A stretch of DNA of 64,000 bases from the NCBI GenBank assembly GCA_033239125.1, contig BSWB01000003.1, positions 111,992,320 to 112,056,319 on the forward strand. Reading direction: 5' to 3'. This document shows, piece after piece, positions 1 through 10,977 of this stretch (the first letter of the stretch is position 1; each line of letters begins with the position of its first letter). The DNA is from Fagopyrum homotropicum (lineage: Eukaryota; Streptophyta; Magnoliopsida; Caryophyllales; Polygonaceae). Both the position numbers and the translations under genes were made by a program. The notes beneath the pieces were generated by a model. That model saw nothing but the letters and a program-made list of their open reading frames with translations, was not told the DNA's origin and did no database searches.

Positions 1-98
1 TTCCACAGACATCAATCACAAACCACGAAATGAAACAAGAAGATATGAATTGCATAAATCCAAACCAAGGCTAAAATCGTCAGGGAAAGAGATGGAAC

Positions 99-293
99 CA
101 GATGGTCGATAGTTTTGAAATTGACGAGATCATGAAAGGGATGAGGTTGGATGATCAGATCATCGGAGGGCTCCAATTTGACCGTAGCGAAGAAATCGTT
201 AAGGCTGAAGGAGAGGGTTTTGCCGTTGTAAACGTCGCTTGGGTTGCCCAACAGCCCGACCCTGGCGTATGCCTTGTGCTCGATTGTCGCCAT
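99..293 (-). CDS. GLCAK: Glucuronokinase, first exon (gene continues off the left edge)
   Basis: Glucuronokinase is a cytosolic GHMP-family sugar kinase that phosphorylates free D-glucuronate to glucuronate-1-phosphate, feeding UDP-glucuronate and cell-wall synthesis through the inositol oxygenase route. The minus-strand reading begins with ATG at 293. It shows the N-terminal signature of plant glucuronokinases: ARVGLLGNPSDVYNGKTLS, then a VKLEPSDDL segment, then PHPFHDLV and a DHL segment. The exon appears to end at 99, because GT at 98-97 follows and the reading then loses similarity; the codons from there to 12 are intron. About 65 of roughly 360 family residues are present, and the rest lies left of the window. 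Family assignment is from remembered conservation of this N-terminus. The exact donor is inferred. Confidence 0.8.
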
Positions 294-1041
294 GGCTGCT
301 CTTCTGCTTCTTACTTACTTTTAATTGTCATCTGGCGAGCTCGATCTAGCTACAGCGGCGGATTTTGTGAGGAAAAATGGATGAGGTTCGTTCGATAAAG
401 AGGGGATGAAGATTGTATTTGGCGATGGGACGGAAACAAATATTATACTATTATTTTTAAATTATAAAAATTCTTTGTTATCTACGATCTACCTTCATTT
501 CATTCTCTCTAACAAACTGATTCAATAGGGTACGGCTTTTTCTTAAATTCTTTCAATTTTTATTTTTGGTCTTATATATATTTATTATAAGATTTTACTT
601 GTCAAAAATAATAATTATAAGTATTAATTAAAATAAACTTACATGATATGTTACAGAAATTTTATTTTTTGGCTCATTATAATAAATAATAAAATAACTC
701 TTTTTTTTATATAAACATCTTCAATAATTACCATAAATAATAAACTAAATTATCATACATAATTTACTAATAATAAAATTATTACTTATACAACATGTAT
801 AATAAGCTTTCTTCTATAAAATTTGGTTAAATGCCCATTTTACACGACCCAAGCCCATTAGACAAATACTTATTAATTAGTAAATATAAAATATTATTTT
901 TTTGGGAATAGATTTTTGGACAGCAAAACTCATCCTCAGCCGTCTGTCAACATACCTACACAGAAAAATCCCCTTTCGAAACCGAAATCCAAAAAAACCT
1001 ATAGATAGTATCTTCTATATTGAGATGAACGGACCTAATTC
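294..1041. other. Intergenic region, presumed 5' flank of the glucuronokinase gene
   Basis: The first 130 bases to the right of the start codon are mixed in composition and probably hold the leader of the leftward gene. From about 420 to 900 the sequence is very AT-rich with no open reading frame. I see no convincing core promoter element on either strand and no transposon ends. Confidence 0.4.
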
Positions 1042-1213
1042 ATGTCTTCAATCTCAGCGTCCGTCTCAACGAATCCGTTAAATTCCAAGAAAGGGTTATT
1101 CCGAAAATCTTTTCGTACAAAACCCTACTTCCCAAATCACCTGAATCGTATTGAGACATATACTCAAACTCAAATCGAAGGGAATGGCAACCTTTTGGTA
1201 CTAAATCTGAAGG
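1042..1213 (+). CDS. Possible first exon of an unidentified, perhaps plastid-targeted protein
   Basis: ATG at 1042 opens a 57-codon reading that starts MSSISASVSTNPLNSKKG. It is rich in Ser, Lys and Arg with almost no acidic residues until near its end, as plastid transit peptides usually are. At 1214 the sequence AAG/GTATTTG looks like a splice donor; translation past it stops within a few codons. No following exon could be linked with confidence, so the gene may be broken by the repeats to its right. The family is not recognised. The call rests on composition and one donor-like site only. Confidence 0.25.
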
Positions 1214-1612
1214 TATTTGAATAATTGAGTTTCATTCATATGTTTTGCTATGACCATTTCTATTTCTTTTTTTGAATTTCGTCTTTATCTATCTAGAATT
1301 TCATATCAAATAGGGCTTGACGAATTGAGTTTCATTTTATCGATTGGGTGGAGCTTTCTATTATTAGGAATGAATACTGGAAGAAGAAACAATGTCCTAT
1401 ATGGAGTCTCCCCACAAATGAGTATACTTTATCGATTTCTTGATTTGTTTTTGGATTTTTTTATCAGTCTGCTTTTATATTATAGTTATGTGTTTCAGAT
1501 CAATATTTTCTATAAACATAGATTTGTTGTTAATCATTTCATAGTTCAGGTTTATGGAATAAAGAACATTAGGCTTATTTTTGGATACTGACTATTGATT
1601 TACAAATAAAAT

Positions 1613-2036
1613 GGCTTCAGATGTACCAAAGACTGATTACATTGAAGAACACATAATCAATAGCAAGAACAGTAAAGATTTGTTTAATATTTGTTGACCT
1701 TCATATGTTTATGACCATTGCTGGATGTTTTATACCTTTGCTGACCTTCATATGTTTATCATCATTGTTGGATTAGACTTACTATGGTCATCTAGACTGA
1801 TAAACCTTTGCTGACTCATATGTTTATGACTATTGTTGGATGTTTTATACCTTTGCTGGTCTTCATATGTTAATGATCATTGTTGGATTAGACTTACTAT
1901 GGTAATCTAGGTTGATAAAAGTTTATGAAGCTTTACCTTCATATGTTTATGACCATTTTACACCGACTTCAGATGTAGCAAAGACAAAATTATTGGATGG
2001 ACACATCTTGCATAGCAACAATAGTAAAGATTTCAT
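1613..2036. repeat. Imperfect nested tandem duplication, unit about 350 bp with about 118-bp subunits
   Basis: A segment beginning CTTCAGATGTA(C/G)CAAAGAC occurs near 1615 and again near 1967, each followed some 50 bases later by AGTAAAGATTT. Between them, a block with CTTCATATGTTTATGACCAT, GGATGTTTTATACCTTTGCTG and GATTAGACTTACTATGG occurs twice (about 1697 and 1815) and starts a third time near 1937. Units differ by many substitutions, so this is an old duplication. No coding role is visible. Confidence 0.6.
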
Positions 2037-2245
2037 ATGAAGAAAATCATACATTTACAAAGAACGGTAAGCTTCATTCCTTAATACATAATCAAATGGC
2101 ATATGCCAAATATTTGAGATACATCTACTTCTGATGAAAAACAATATGTAAAAGTCGCAAAGCTAACTTCGACATCATTGCAACAATTGAGAAATGAGAA
2201 ATGAAGATAAAAAATAAGGGGCTAATCACTACAATATGTATATAT

Positions 2246-2365
2246 GAACGGGAGGAGGATGTTACAGCTAATCACAACAACCGCTTCGGCGTGGTAAACG
2301 ATGATCAAGTGAATGCCCTCCAAATCTTCGAGGTTGATTATTGGTCAAGCATTTTGGATGCATAA
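2246..2365 (+). CDS. Short open segment of unknown nature, possible terminal exon
   Basis: This plus-strand frame encodes 39 residues with codon use less AT-biased than the surroundings, including NNRFGVVNDDQVNALQIF, and ends at TAA 2363-2365. There is no upstream ATG in frame nearby, so if real it would be a last exon or a gene fragment. I do not recognise the sequence. It could equally be chance in a locally GC-richer stretch. Confidence 0.15.
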   Translation, partial: EREEDVTANHNNRFGVVNDDQVNALQIFEVDYWSSILDA

Positions 2366-2752
2366 CAATCACAAAATAGGTGCTTATATAGGATTTAGAC
2401 TACAATAACAAATCTTTGGGTTTATCTTCACAAATTAAAAAAAATCGAGGTGTCAGATTAATTTGATTGGCCAAGAGGATAAAAACACGTAATAAATATA
2501 TGTTGTATTGTTTTTATTGGTGGATAAGTGATCTGAGAAAGAATTGGTTGAAAGTTCTCATTCAATATTTGTATAACTGAAATATACGGAACAATCAATT
2601 AAATTGTTTTATATAAAACTTTTATTTACTTTTAAAAAGATCCGGGTGAATCCAACAGAACAAACCAACTTTCATTATTATGTTACTCAACAAACTTTCA
2701 ATTATTATTGACATTTAAAAACCAACGAATTAATTACTTTTGATAAATATTT

Positions 2753-2797
2753 TGGTTGTGACACGTGGCTGAAATAAACGTGGTTGTGACACGTGGC
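2753..2797. promoter_or_regulatory. Duplicated G-box (ACGT-core) site
   Basis: The 17-mer TGGTTGTGACACGTGGC occurs at 2753-2769 and again at 2781-2797, a 28-bp period. Each copy holds the G-box/ABRE core CACGTGGC, which plant bZIP and bHLH factors bind. It lies just left of a small transposon, and no recognised gene starts next to it. Function is inference only. Confidence 0.4.
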
Positions 2798-2825
2798 AAA
2801 AAGGGCTCTCCTTTAATACATATAA

Positions 2826-3795
2826 GCTATGATGCACGGACACTTCTAGAAGGCGGCTTGTCCCGTGTCCTGCCGTGTCGGACACGGGGACACAACAAGA
2901 CACGGCTCGGACACGGTTAAAATATCACCGGACACGGTCAAGACACATTTCAAAGGTAGGACACGTCTAGGACACAACGAGGATGTGGATTGTGTCCGGT
3001 CAAGACACGATCAACGAAAGTTTACCTTATTTTTTAAGGCTAGGAAAAAAAAACATTTATTTAAAAAACATAAAGAAAAACTGATTTTACCGTATTATTT
3101 TTTTTTTCTCTCCCATTATTTTCCGACTAAACCTAGCCCTGCATGGCCACCTACGAGATTGTGGTTGCCGAAAATAGGACACCGATCTTCTTCTTCTTCT
3201 TCAGCTCTAATGTTGAAATGTTGTTCCGCCGGTCGACTCTTCTCTACATTTTTCTTATGGTTTCATAAATTAATTTTGAAACTTTGATTACTAATATATT
3301 GTGTAATCTTTCTTTGTTGAATGTCTAGTGTGTTATTCTTATTCTTTCACTTTTTATAATTTATAACTATTTATTATTGTTTTCCTTCGTTGATCATATT
3401 GTTCGATTGTTGTTGATTTGCAAAATGAATGGTTCATTCTTCAGTTTGTTACTAAGTAAGTTTATTTAAGATTATAAGACTAAATATGTTTATTTTATGT
3501 TTTGTAAAACTGAAAATGTTTGATTCCAAGCTTTTGTTCCGGTTATTTTGTTATCATGTTAATATTTGTTATCTACTCATATATCATTGATTTTTTTCCA
3601 TCTATATGTATCTCATTATAATATAGGATATATATATTTCAATATCTTAAAAATGATATATTATTTGTTTTACTCGCCGTGTCCCCGTTTCTTGTACTTT
3701 TGAGATTGTTGCTTCCCCATTTATAGCCGTATCCGTTTCCCGTATCCGTGTCCGTGTCCGTGTCCGTGTCCGTGTCCGTGTCCGTACATCATAGC
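2826..3795. mobile_element. Nonautonomous TIR DNA transposon rich in GGACAC words
   Basis: The left end GCTATGATGCACGGACAC (2826-2843) is the inverted repeat of the right end GTGTCCGTACATCATAGC (3778-3795), with one mismatch in 18. ATATAA flanks both sides (2820-2825 and 3796-3801), a likely 6-bp target duplication. Subterminal DNA repeats GACACGG and CGTGTCC in opposite senses, an arrangement typical of transposase-binding arrays. The interior holds no transposase. A 140-codon frame at 2865-3287 translates the repeats and a poly-Thr/Ser tract and is not a credible gene. hAT or Mutator ancestry is possible, but the duplication length matches neither cleanly. Confidence 0.65.
3748..3783. repeat. 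Hexanucleotide minisatellite (GTGTCC)6
   Basis: Six perfect consecutive GTGTCC units lie just inside the right terminal inverted repeat. The terminal repeat itself contains the same word, so the array has probably expanded from it. Confidence 0.85.
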
Positions 3796-3801
3796 ATATA
3801 A

Positions 3802-4325
3802 GGATAAAAATGAAAGAGTGTGTTATATACAACTTAAATTCAAAAGGGCCAACAATAATAAGTATTGATAATCTTTGAATTTTTTTTTAATTAGGGTGTT
3901 TGAAAATATCCTTTATTATATTTTGTTTACTTTTTAGACATATAAAAACATGTCAAATTATTTATTTGTGCTTTCCTTTCTTTATTTTCTCCCATTACTA
4001 GACTATCGTGAATTATAGTTAGACTTGGGCAAATCCTGACTGGACTTTCAAAATAATTGTTCGTTTTTTCAGATAGGACTCGGGTCGAGTCCAGAATTAT
4101 GTCTATTGTCTTGTCCATACCTGTCCGGATCGGACGCGTACCGTATATGTTATTATACTTTTTAAATAAATAAATAAAATTATTACACATAAATCAAAGT
4201 ATCTCAATGAGTGTGGACTTTTGAACCTTGAGGTCTCGAGTTCAATTCCTACCATCCACTTTCATATTTACATATTTAATTTTTTTTTTCTAAAAATAAA
4301 ATTTAAACGTGCTTTCGGGCCAACC
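3802..4325. other. AT-rich stretch without recognised features
   Basis: Mostly A/T runs. A GC-richer patch at about 4020-4145 holds GACTCGGGTCGAGTC and GTCCGGATCGGAC inverted words, of the kind seen in short nonautonomous elements. No matching ends were found. Confidence 0.3.
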
Positions 4326-5106
4326 GACCCACATTTGCCTAGGTCTACCTACAACAAATATAAGTTGTTTTGTTTGTTTAGGCTTTGAGGCCTTAGAGCT
4401 TTTTTGTTTAGATGCTAAAGGTTTGTGTAGAACCATCTCAAGATTTGTATTCTCCAGTATTGTCACTCGTTTCACAAATAAAGTTGGTTGGCATGAAGTC
4501 ATGAAATATGGGCTTTGGAGACTAAAAAAATAAACCTGAAAAGCTTGTTTAGGATAACTTGAGAGGAGATGTGGTAAATAAAATTTGTAGGAGAAGCAAT
4601 TTCTATTTAAAAATGGTTTGTTTTGAGAGTCATATATATTCTTAAGAGATATTTTTGGTGAAGAGTGGGAGAAGAAAGACGAGAAGGCTTTGTGAAACAA
4701 CAAGAAAACCTTCTTACACACCATTGTCAACCGGCCCACATTTGCCTAGGTCTACCTACAACAAATTGAAGTTGTTTTATTTGTTTAGGCTTTGAAGCCT
4801 TAGAACTTTTTTGTTTAGAAGCAAAAGGTTTGTGTAGAACCATCTCAAGATTTGTATTCTCTAGTAATGTCACTCGTTTCACAAGTAACGTTGGTTGGGA
4901 TGAAGTCATGAAATATGGGCATTGGAGACCAAGATAATAAACCTGAAAAGCTTGTTTAGATAACTTAAAAGGAGATGTAGTAAAGAAAATTTGTAGGAGG
5001 AAGCAATTTCTATTTAAAAATGGTTTGTTTCGAGAGTTATATATCTTCTTAAAAGATATTTTTGGTGAAGAGTGGGACAAGAAAGGTGAGAAGGCTTTGT
5101 GAAACA
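4326..5106. repeat. Tandem duplication, two copies of about 407 bp
   Basis: Copy one starts near 4326 (CCCACATTTGCCTAGG) and copy two near 4734. They stay collinear through landmarks such as GGTTTGTGTAGAACCATCTC, GTTGGTTGG(C/G)ATGAAGTC and TTTTTGGTGAAGAGTGGGA, up to GAAGGCTTTGTGAAACAA at about 4700 and 5100. They differ by scattered substitutions and small indels. Each gives a minus-strand reading of about 140 codons with similar peptides, but that follows from DNA identity; no family is recognised. Confidence 0.8.
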
Positions 5107-5389
5107 ATGATAATGGATCCTCTTGATTAGACCTTGAAGGACACAATGATATTGGATCTTCACATAGTAGCACACGAATTCAACAATGGAAATGAAGGTT
5201 TGATGGCAAGAATGAACAAAGAAACAAGTTAATAGAAATAGATGATAGAACCGGGAAGATCAATAGAAGAACCTTTGATATAGACATCAAGAACCAATCT
5301 ATGTCAAATCAATGACCCTCTTTTGAATTAATTACAAATTAAAAGACTTAAACTAATAACAAGCTTAAATCCTTAGATGTCTTAAAATT
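5107..5389. other. Region downstream of decayed gypsy pol, possibly LTR remnant
   Basis: No gene is visible. On the minus strand this lies 3' of the pol relic, where the tail, tract and LTR would be. The word TCAAGAACCAATCTATGT at about 5287 recurs at about 5931 inside the pol relic. LTR ends were not found. Confidence 0.25.
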
Positions 5390-6480
5390 TTCTCAATACA
5401 ATACATAATGCCAACTAGCATAAAATATCATGAAATGATATAAACTACTCCAAATGCTCTGAAAGAGATCTCTTATCTTGACACGCATGTATGCATGCAT
5501 CCTCACGTATGGATATTGATCTTCTACGTGAACATGGATTGAGATGCTCACTGTTGTCACTAAGGAAGGCCTGGACATGTTAGCATTCATGTTAGAATCC
5601 TTAGACACCAAGGACACTATCATATTGTATACCTCTTGTTGAAGCTCTTTATCTCTTGACCTCGTTATGGCACCTTTAATGATATCACCTTGATGAGTTG
5701 GAGAAGATAATGATGATGGTCTCTCATCATACTCATCTATTTGAAAAGGATTCATCTTTATTAAAAGCATGATTGGTCTTATGACAAGTAATAAAATAGG
5801 TCATCTTAGAGAAACGGTCTACTACCATAAAGATAAAGTCACTCCTCTCCTAAGTTCTAGGTAAACCCACACTGAAATCCATGCTAATGTCTTCCCAATG
5901 GGTCATTGGGATTACAAAGGTCAAGAACCAATCTATGTAAAATCCATAAATCCTTTTGACACATGATCCTTTGATAGTAGTATCCAAGTGGTGATCAAAA
6001 CATGTCTTCTAGAAAGATTATCGCCACTACATTATCTTTACCTTTCTTATGTTTTTTGACATATAAAAATATTTACGTGAATTCCATCTATCTACCATGT
6101 CTTCTATTTAGTTTATGTTGACTCCTAAAATGCTTCAAAGACTCATGATTGATATACAAGACAAACTCATTATGTCATAGGAAGTATCTAAGTCTTACAA
6201 CTCTAAACAAAACATTTAAATCCTTATCTAGGTAGAATTGTTTAGACATGCTCCTTTCAAAATCTCACTAAAAAATGCGAGGGCTTACCTTCCTACATTA
6301 GGACGCCACCAATACATATACCTAAAGCATCACACTCAACTTCAAATCGATTTGTGAAATCCAGGAGTTCTAGGAGATGTGCTCAAGTTAGCCCCTACAA
6401 AATGCCTTCTTTTGGCCTTCTCTACACACAAATGGAGCTTTCTTCTTGGTGATATCGGTATATAATCTATCTAACCCATG
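5390..6480 (-). pseudogene. Ty3/gypsy pol relic: RNase H to integrase to C-terminal tail
   Basis: Read leftwards, 6480-6060 translates in shifting frames to RNase H features. These are a VECDALGICIGGVLM segment (the CDAS...GAVL motif), LYINHESLKHFRSQHKLNRR and KHKKGKDNVVA. At 5935-5780 it gives the integrase core start: WEDISMDFSVGLPRT, a stop, then FMVVDRFSKMT. The reading then jumps to a tail with ITRSRDKELQQEVYNMI (5390-5770), so most of the integrase is deleted. The motifs are typical of Ty3/gypsy chromovirus-type pol. Stops and frameshifts show an old, dead copy. Neither LTR was located. Confidence 0.7.
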
Positions 6481-7075
6481 TAAAATCTTTACTTGTCCAA
6501 TGGACGTGAGAGCTCAATAGATGACTTGACTCATAACAAAACGTTGGACCGATCGATGTTGTTACCTCGAGCGATATCATTTCTTCACTCTTGGATCTCA
6601 ATCATTTCAAACTTGACCTTAACTTCTTCGACCATAGGAAGAACCTTAGTTTTATAGACATTCTTTTAATAATAACTCCATTTTGGTTTTTTTTGGAAAG
6701 GACTAGAATGCTTGAAGGATCATGAATGCACAAGTAGATTTCGAAAACACAAATGGAAGGAGTTCTACCATTTTATGACGCAAATCTACACTATATGCTC
6801 AAAGGATGAAAACAAATGGTGAAAAATATTCTAATATAGATATTGTCACATACCCCATACTTGAACCTTACTTTTCCTTAAGTAAGATCCATGTATACCC
6901 TTTGTGAAGGACTCATATACTTGTTTCAACTGAAAAGAGCAAGTTCTTCAAAACCAAAGTCGGCATCACGCATATGATAGTAATATGGAGAAGTCAAAGC
7001 TTATAAATTCCATGACATACCAAAAGAATATGTATAACTCTCCCATGTATTTAGGAAAACTTAACACATGCAACT
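6481..7075 (-). mobile_element. 3' part of an LTR element: polypurine tract with adjacent stem-loop
   Basis: On the minus strand AAGTATGGGG (plus 6853-6862) forms a polypurine tract like those of elements A, 3 and 4. Directly upstream on that strand is a 7-bp stem: plus CTTACTT 6867-6873 and AAGTAAG 6880-6886. By analogy the left side (before about 6850) would be the 3' LTR and the right side internal spacer. No reading frame or matching second LTR is visible, and the solo LTR at 7081 cuts the spacer. A decayed Athila/Tat-like element is likely but not proven. Confidence 0.4.
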
Positions 7076-7616
7076 ATATGTGATGCGGGGTTAAGCCGCA
7101 GTTCCCGATCTAGATTGAAAGTCCTTAACTGGAATAAAAATCGGGTTGTTCTATAGAAAAATCGAACGATTTATCTCAAGAACAGGTCGATTTTTCAATG
7201 AACTCAGAATACGGATTAGTGAATGATATGCAAAGATAAGAAGATGATTATGGAATGATAAATGGAAAATATAGGAAGATATGAACCAAGATATTTCCGC
7301 AAAAGAACCTTGACCAATGATGCGTCAAAACCTTGAACGAGAAGATCACCTTAACCCTCACTTCTTTAACCTTACACAAGTCTTCTAAGTAAGACAAGCA
7401 CAAGGAGGGACTAGGATCAACCAAGAGCACCAATCTTCAACAAGATTAACACACACAAGCACAATCTAGCAAGAACGTAACAACAATTCAACCAAAACTC
7501 TCCTTTGATTGAATAGCAATGAATAAAATAGTACTCCGTAAGCGAAGCCGTAAGTTCACACAATATGTGGAAAATATCTCAAATCTAATCTACCAAACAA
7601 TCTCCCCCTCTAAGGC

Positions 7617-7624
7617 TATTTATA
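7617..7624 (-). promoter_or_regulatory. TATA box of the solo LTR
   Basis: TATAAATA on the minus strand, in GC-flanked context, about 540 bases from the left end of the LTR. Position and sequence match the TATA boxes of the other LTRs in this window. Confidence 0.5.
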
Positions 7625-7670
7625 GGGAAGATTAAACCTACTAAAACTAGGAAAAACTAAAAAAGATATA

Positions 7671-7920
7671 ATCTATAAAATATATCTTTTGAAAAGATAA
7701 TCTAGGAAAGATATCTTTTAAAAGATATAAAATCTAAAATCTAAAAAAATATGATCTATAAAATATATCTTTTGAAAAGATAATCTAAAAAATATATCTT
7801 TTTAAAGATATAAAATTTAAAAAGATATGATCTATAAAATATATATTTTAAAAAGATTATCTAGGAAAGATATCTTTTAAAAGATATAAAATATAAAATC
7901 TAAAAAGATAGAATCTAAAT
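7671..7920. repeat. AT-rich tandem repeat, about three copies of an 80-bp unit
   Basis: Units begin ATCTATAAAATATAT at 7671, 7754 and 7830 and continue with AAAGATAATCTA, AAAGATATCTTTTAAA and GATATAAAAT. They lie inside the solo LTR, on the upstream side of its TATA box only if the LTR reads leftwards. Confidence 0.75.
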
Positions 7921-8064
7921 AATTCCTTAAGATAGTATGAGAGATTTAAGAAACTATTACAAGATATGATTGCCAAAAGATAGAAGATTATGGTCGAATC
8001 TCTTGCAACTCATTCCATTGAAGGAAATCGGACACGAAAATCCACTACTACATCCCAAGGCTAA

Positions 8065-8440
8065 TGAAGCGGTCGATTACCGCTTCAAAAGGAAAAAAAA
8101 CCATTGCAAAAGATCTAATGTAGCAGTTTTTTACCGCTTCATTTGCTCGCGTTGCATTAGGCTTTATGAAGCGGTTCTTAATAGCTATTGCAGCGGTTTT
8201 ATATAACTACGTGAAACCGTTGCATTTGACTAGTAAACCGCTGCAAGATAACCTAATGAAGCGGTTTTAAACAATTAAGTGAAACCATTGCATTTGACTA
8301 GTGAACCGTTGCAAATAGCCTAATGAAGCGGTTTCCTAACACAACTTAAACCGCTGTATCAATATAAATGAACCGCTAATTAATACCAAATGAAGCGGTT
8401 TTTCACCTGTTTATAGATGTTATCTATTGAATATATACAA
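8065..8440. repeat. CACTA left subterminal repeats
   Basis: At least ten imperfect copies of (T)GAAGCGGTT or its complement AACCGC(T/G)(T/G)CA, spaced 15-40 bases apart in mixed orientation. They are probable binding sites of the transposon's own accessory protein. Confidence 0.8.
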
Positions 8441-10550
8441 CGGTTATCTTGAAATTGTTCTGGTTGCAAGGTGTGCATTAAATTATGCTTTTAGAAAAGC
8501 TTTTGAATCTATAATAAAAATTCCTACATATATAAAAATCTGAACTACTTATGAATACCTTCAAGAAAAGAGGAATACAAATACTCAAAATCTGATTTCC
8601 TTGCTACATCAACAACTCAGACTTAATGATCTCAATTATCACAAATACCAAGTATTCTAACTTCGATTTCCTAACGTCATTAACAAAAGAAAATTCAGCA
8701 AATTCAGTGTGTGGCTTAGCTAGACAAAAAGGTTTCCACACTGTTCAAACTAAAGTATCATACATATACTCAAAATTATAGCGTTACATCTATTCAACTA
8801 ATTCATACCCACAAAGATAACTTGGTTGTGTCCTTATTTGTGTCCTTTCTCTAATCAAACCAAAATCACCTGCAAACAAAAATGAACGAAAATAATATTA
8901 ACAAGGAACCTTTAGTTGAGCTAAATAGCAAAACAAACAATCCACGACAGACATTCGCCAAGTTCTAGTTGAACTAAACAAGCTAACTTGCCACTAAAGT
9001 CATTTCGTCATGCTTCTAGAACCAAGCTATGTGAGATTAATATGGTGCATATCTTTTTATATACAGATTAGCAGGTGAGAGAATGAATGAAAAACAACAC
9101 TTAAGGCTCATACTCGTAGTCTAACAACCAAAATGCAGCTAACACCTTAACCGCTAATACAGTGGTTAAAGGGGTTCAAGTACAATAATGCTTTCATACA
9201 TGCTATGAGCCACAAGTTTATGATTTACATAGAAAATCTAGTATTTCAACATCAAAGTCAATATAAATCGTTCAGTACACAATAGAGCATGAGGTCACTC
9301 TCACAAGCCTTAACATAGACTTCTATATCAAAAAGAGGTAATCTAACTAGATGGAACTAAATGTAGTACCTGAAGACAGTGGATATATCTCTTCGTATAC
9401 CCTAAGTCATTCATTATGGAGCTTCCAATGCTTTAGCTAGTTGTTTAGTAGATGCGAGAAACCTGAAAGTCTGATAGTTAGCTTCTACTAATAAAAACAA
9501 GCATGAGGGCAAGTGTCATAAATGGTACGGTAATGAAGCAATACACATGTGTATACGATTATCTAATGAATATAAATGCGAAATTTAAAAAACTCATTTG
9601 CATGAGATTAATACTGAACAAGATACTTTTAAGGGAAATACATTCTGGATCAGTGCCAGTACATTTCCAGATGTTCAATGCTTTTGCTTTCCGGTGATAA
9701 ATTGGGGTTTAATGCTTTACTTATTCGATTACCATATATGATAAATTTTCCAAAATAAGACGAATGCTTACATGCTACAACTACCCAACAAATCAGAAAC
9801 AAATGCATTTGAGGTGGCATTTTGAGCAGCAGCTTGATACTTCTGAGCATCAACTCCAAGTTGACTCACCTGGATAATGAGAGAAGCTATAGAAATCATA
9901 TAAATTTTAAATATATACAGCTACAAAGAGTATAAAAAGGTATACACCATATTAATCATTCAAAAGAAAAAAGGCAGGTGGCATAGAAAGTCATAATTTA
10001 ATAAAAATACATAAGGCTATCCAAATCCAACTAAGGATTTAATAATCTATAGAACAAAAAGGAAGGCTACCCAAATTATTGGCCGCTACAAGCTACTTTA
10101 AGTTCCACTTTAAACCTACACTAGACACTAGAATAGAAAAATCAGCTTTCAAGTATTTTACAATTAGTTCTAGAGGGCATTTCGAATTGGATAATAACAA
10201 AGATCTATTGGGTTGGCAAAACTTGGTTACATTCTCTCTCCCGGTAGTTTGCATCATCAAAACATAGTTTCCTGTAGGTTTCCCCTAGCTTATGTTTAGA
10301 GATTTCGGCTATGGTCCAAAGAAACGTCATTTTCTTTCAATGATCTCAGTAAGTTTTGAAATACACAACTGAAATCTGTAAATCTCAAAAGAAAAAAAAG
10401 AATGCCATAAATTTTTTGATAGGTTATATTATATATCACTCAACAACTTAAGGCATAGAATTTCAGTGCTAGAACAAGTGCGTAATTGTGCAAAAGACCA
10501 ATAACATAAACTTATCCATTTGTCTAGTCGTCTAGAACATTTCCTTCCAA
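8441..10550. other. CACTA interior, left part, no recognised gene
   Basis: AT-rich, with stops in all frames and only short chance readings. No similarity was recognised. It presumably held introns or the second gene of the element. Confidence 0.4.
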
Positions 10551-10977
10551 GTCAATTACTGTTGCACGCACATCAGTCCTTGTACGACTAAGCTCAACAT
10601 CACCATCAATACCAAACCTTTTTTATGAGAATTTACAGGTTCCGTCCAAAATATATCAGCAATTCTATCACTCTCTTCATTCTTAGTAGCAAGCATATCT
10701 CTAGGCAAATCATTCACCACATACTGCTAATCATTTGTAATGGGTCCTCAACATAAAATATTTTATTTGCTTGAGAAGCCAAGATAAATGGTTCATGTTG
10801 ATAAATACCCTTCTTATGATTTCGAACAAGTCCGTGATCATCCTCCTCAAATTGAAACCAGACACACCCAAATAAGACCACACTGAGTATTTGGATTGGA
10901 GTCATCTCCTGATACAAAGTACAAACACACATAACTAATGCAAAAATGATTTCATATAAATTAATACAGTTTCTCAT
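10551..10977 (-). pseudogene. CACTA transposase-associated domain (DUF4216-like) remnant
   Basis: The minus-strand reading contains VLFGCVWFQFEEDDHGLVR and then HEPFILASQANKIFYVEDPLQ. This matches the pattern in DUF4216, a domain found in plant CACTA proteins (typically ...DPFILASQA.QVFYV.DP). In the next frame the text continues NDLPRDMLATKNEESDRIAD. An upstream ATG at 10977 opens 87 codons, but frames shift at least twice afterwards, so it is not functional. No catalytic transposase domain was found elsewhere in the element. Confidence 0.65.

Noticed and set aside
1250..1591. 113-codon Phe/Tyr/Ile-rich frame
   Set aside because: Composition is that of translated AT-rich DNA; no start context, motif or repeat of known membrane proteins.
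2865..3287. 140-codon plus-strand frame
   Set aside because: It translates the GACACG repeats and a TTCTTC run of a nonautonomous transposon; no protein features.
4018..4145. Possible hAT-like terminus (GACTTGGGCA with CGGGTCGAGTC words)
   Set aside because: No matching opposite terminus or target duplication could be found.
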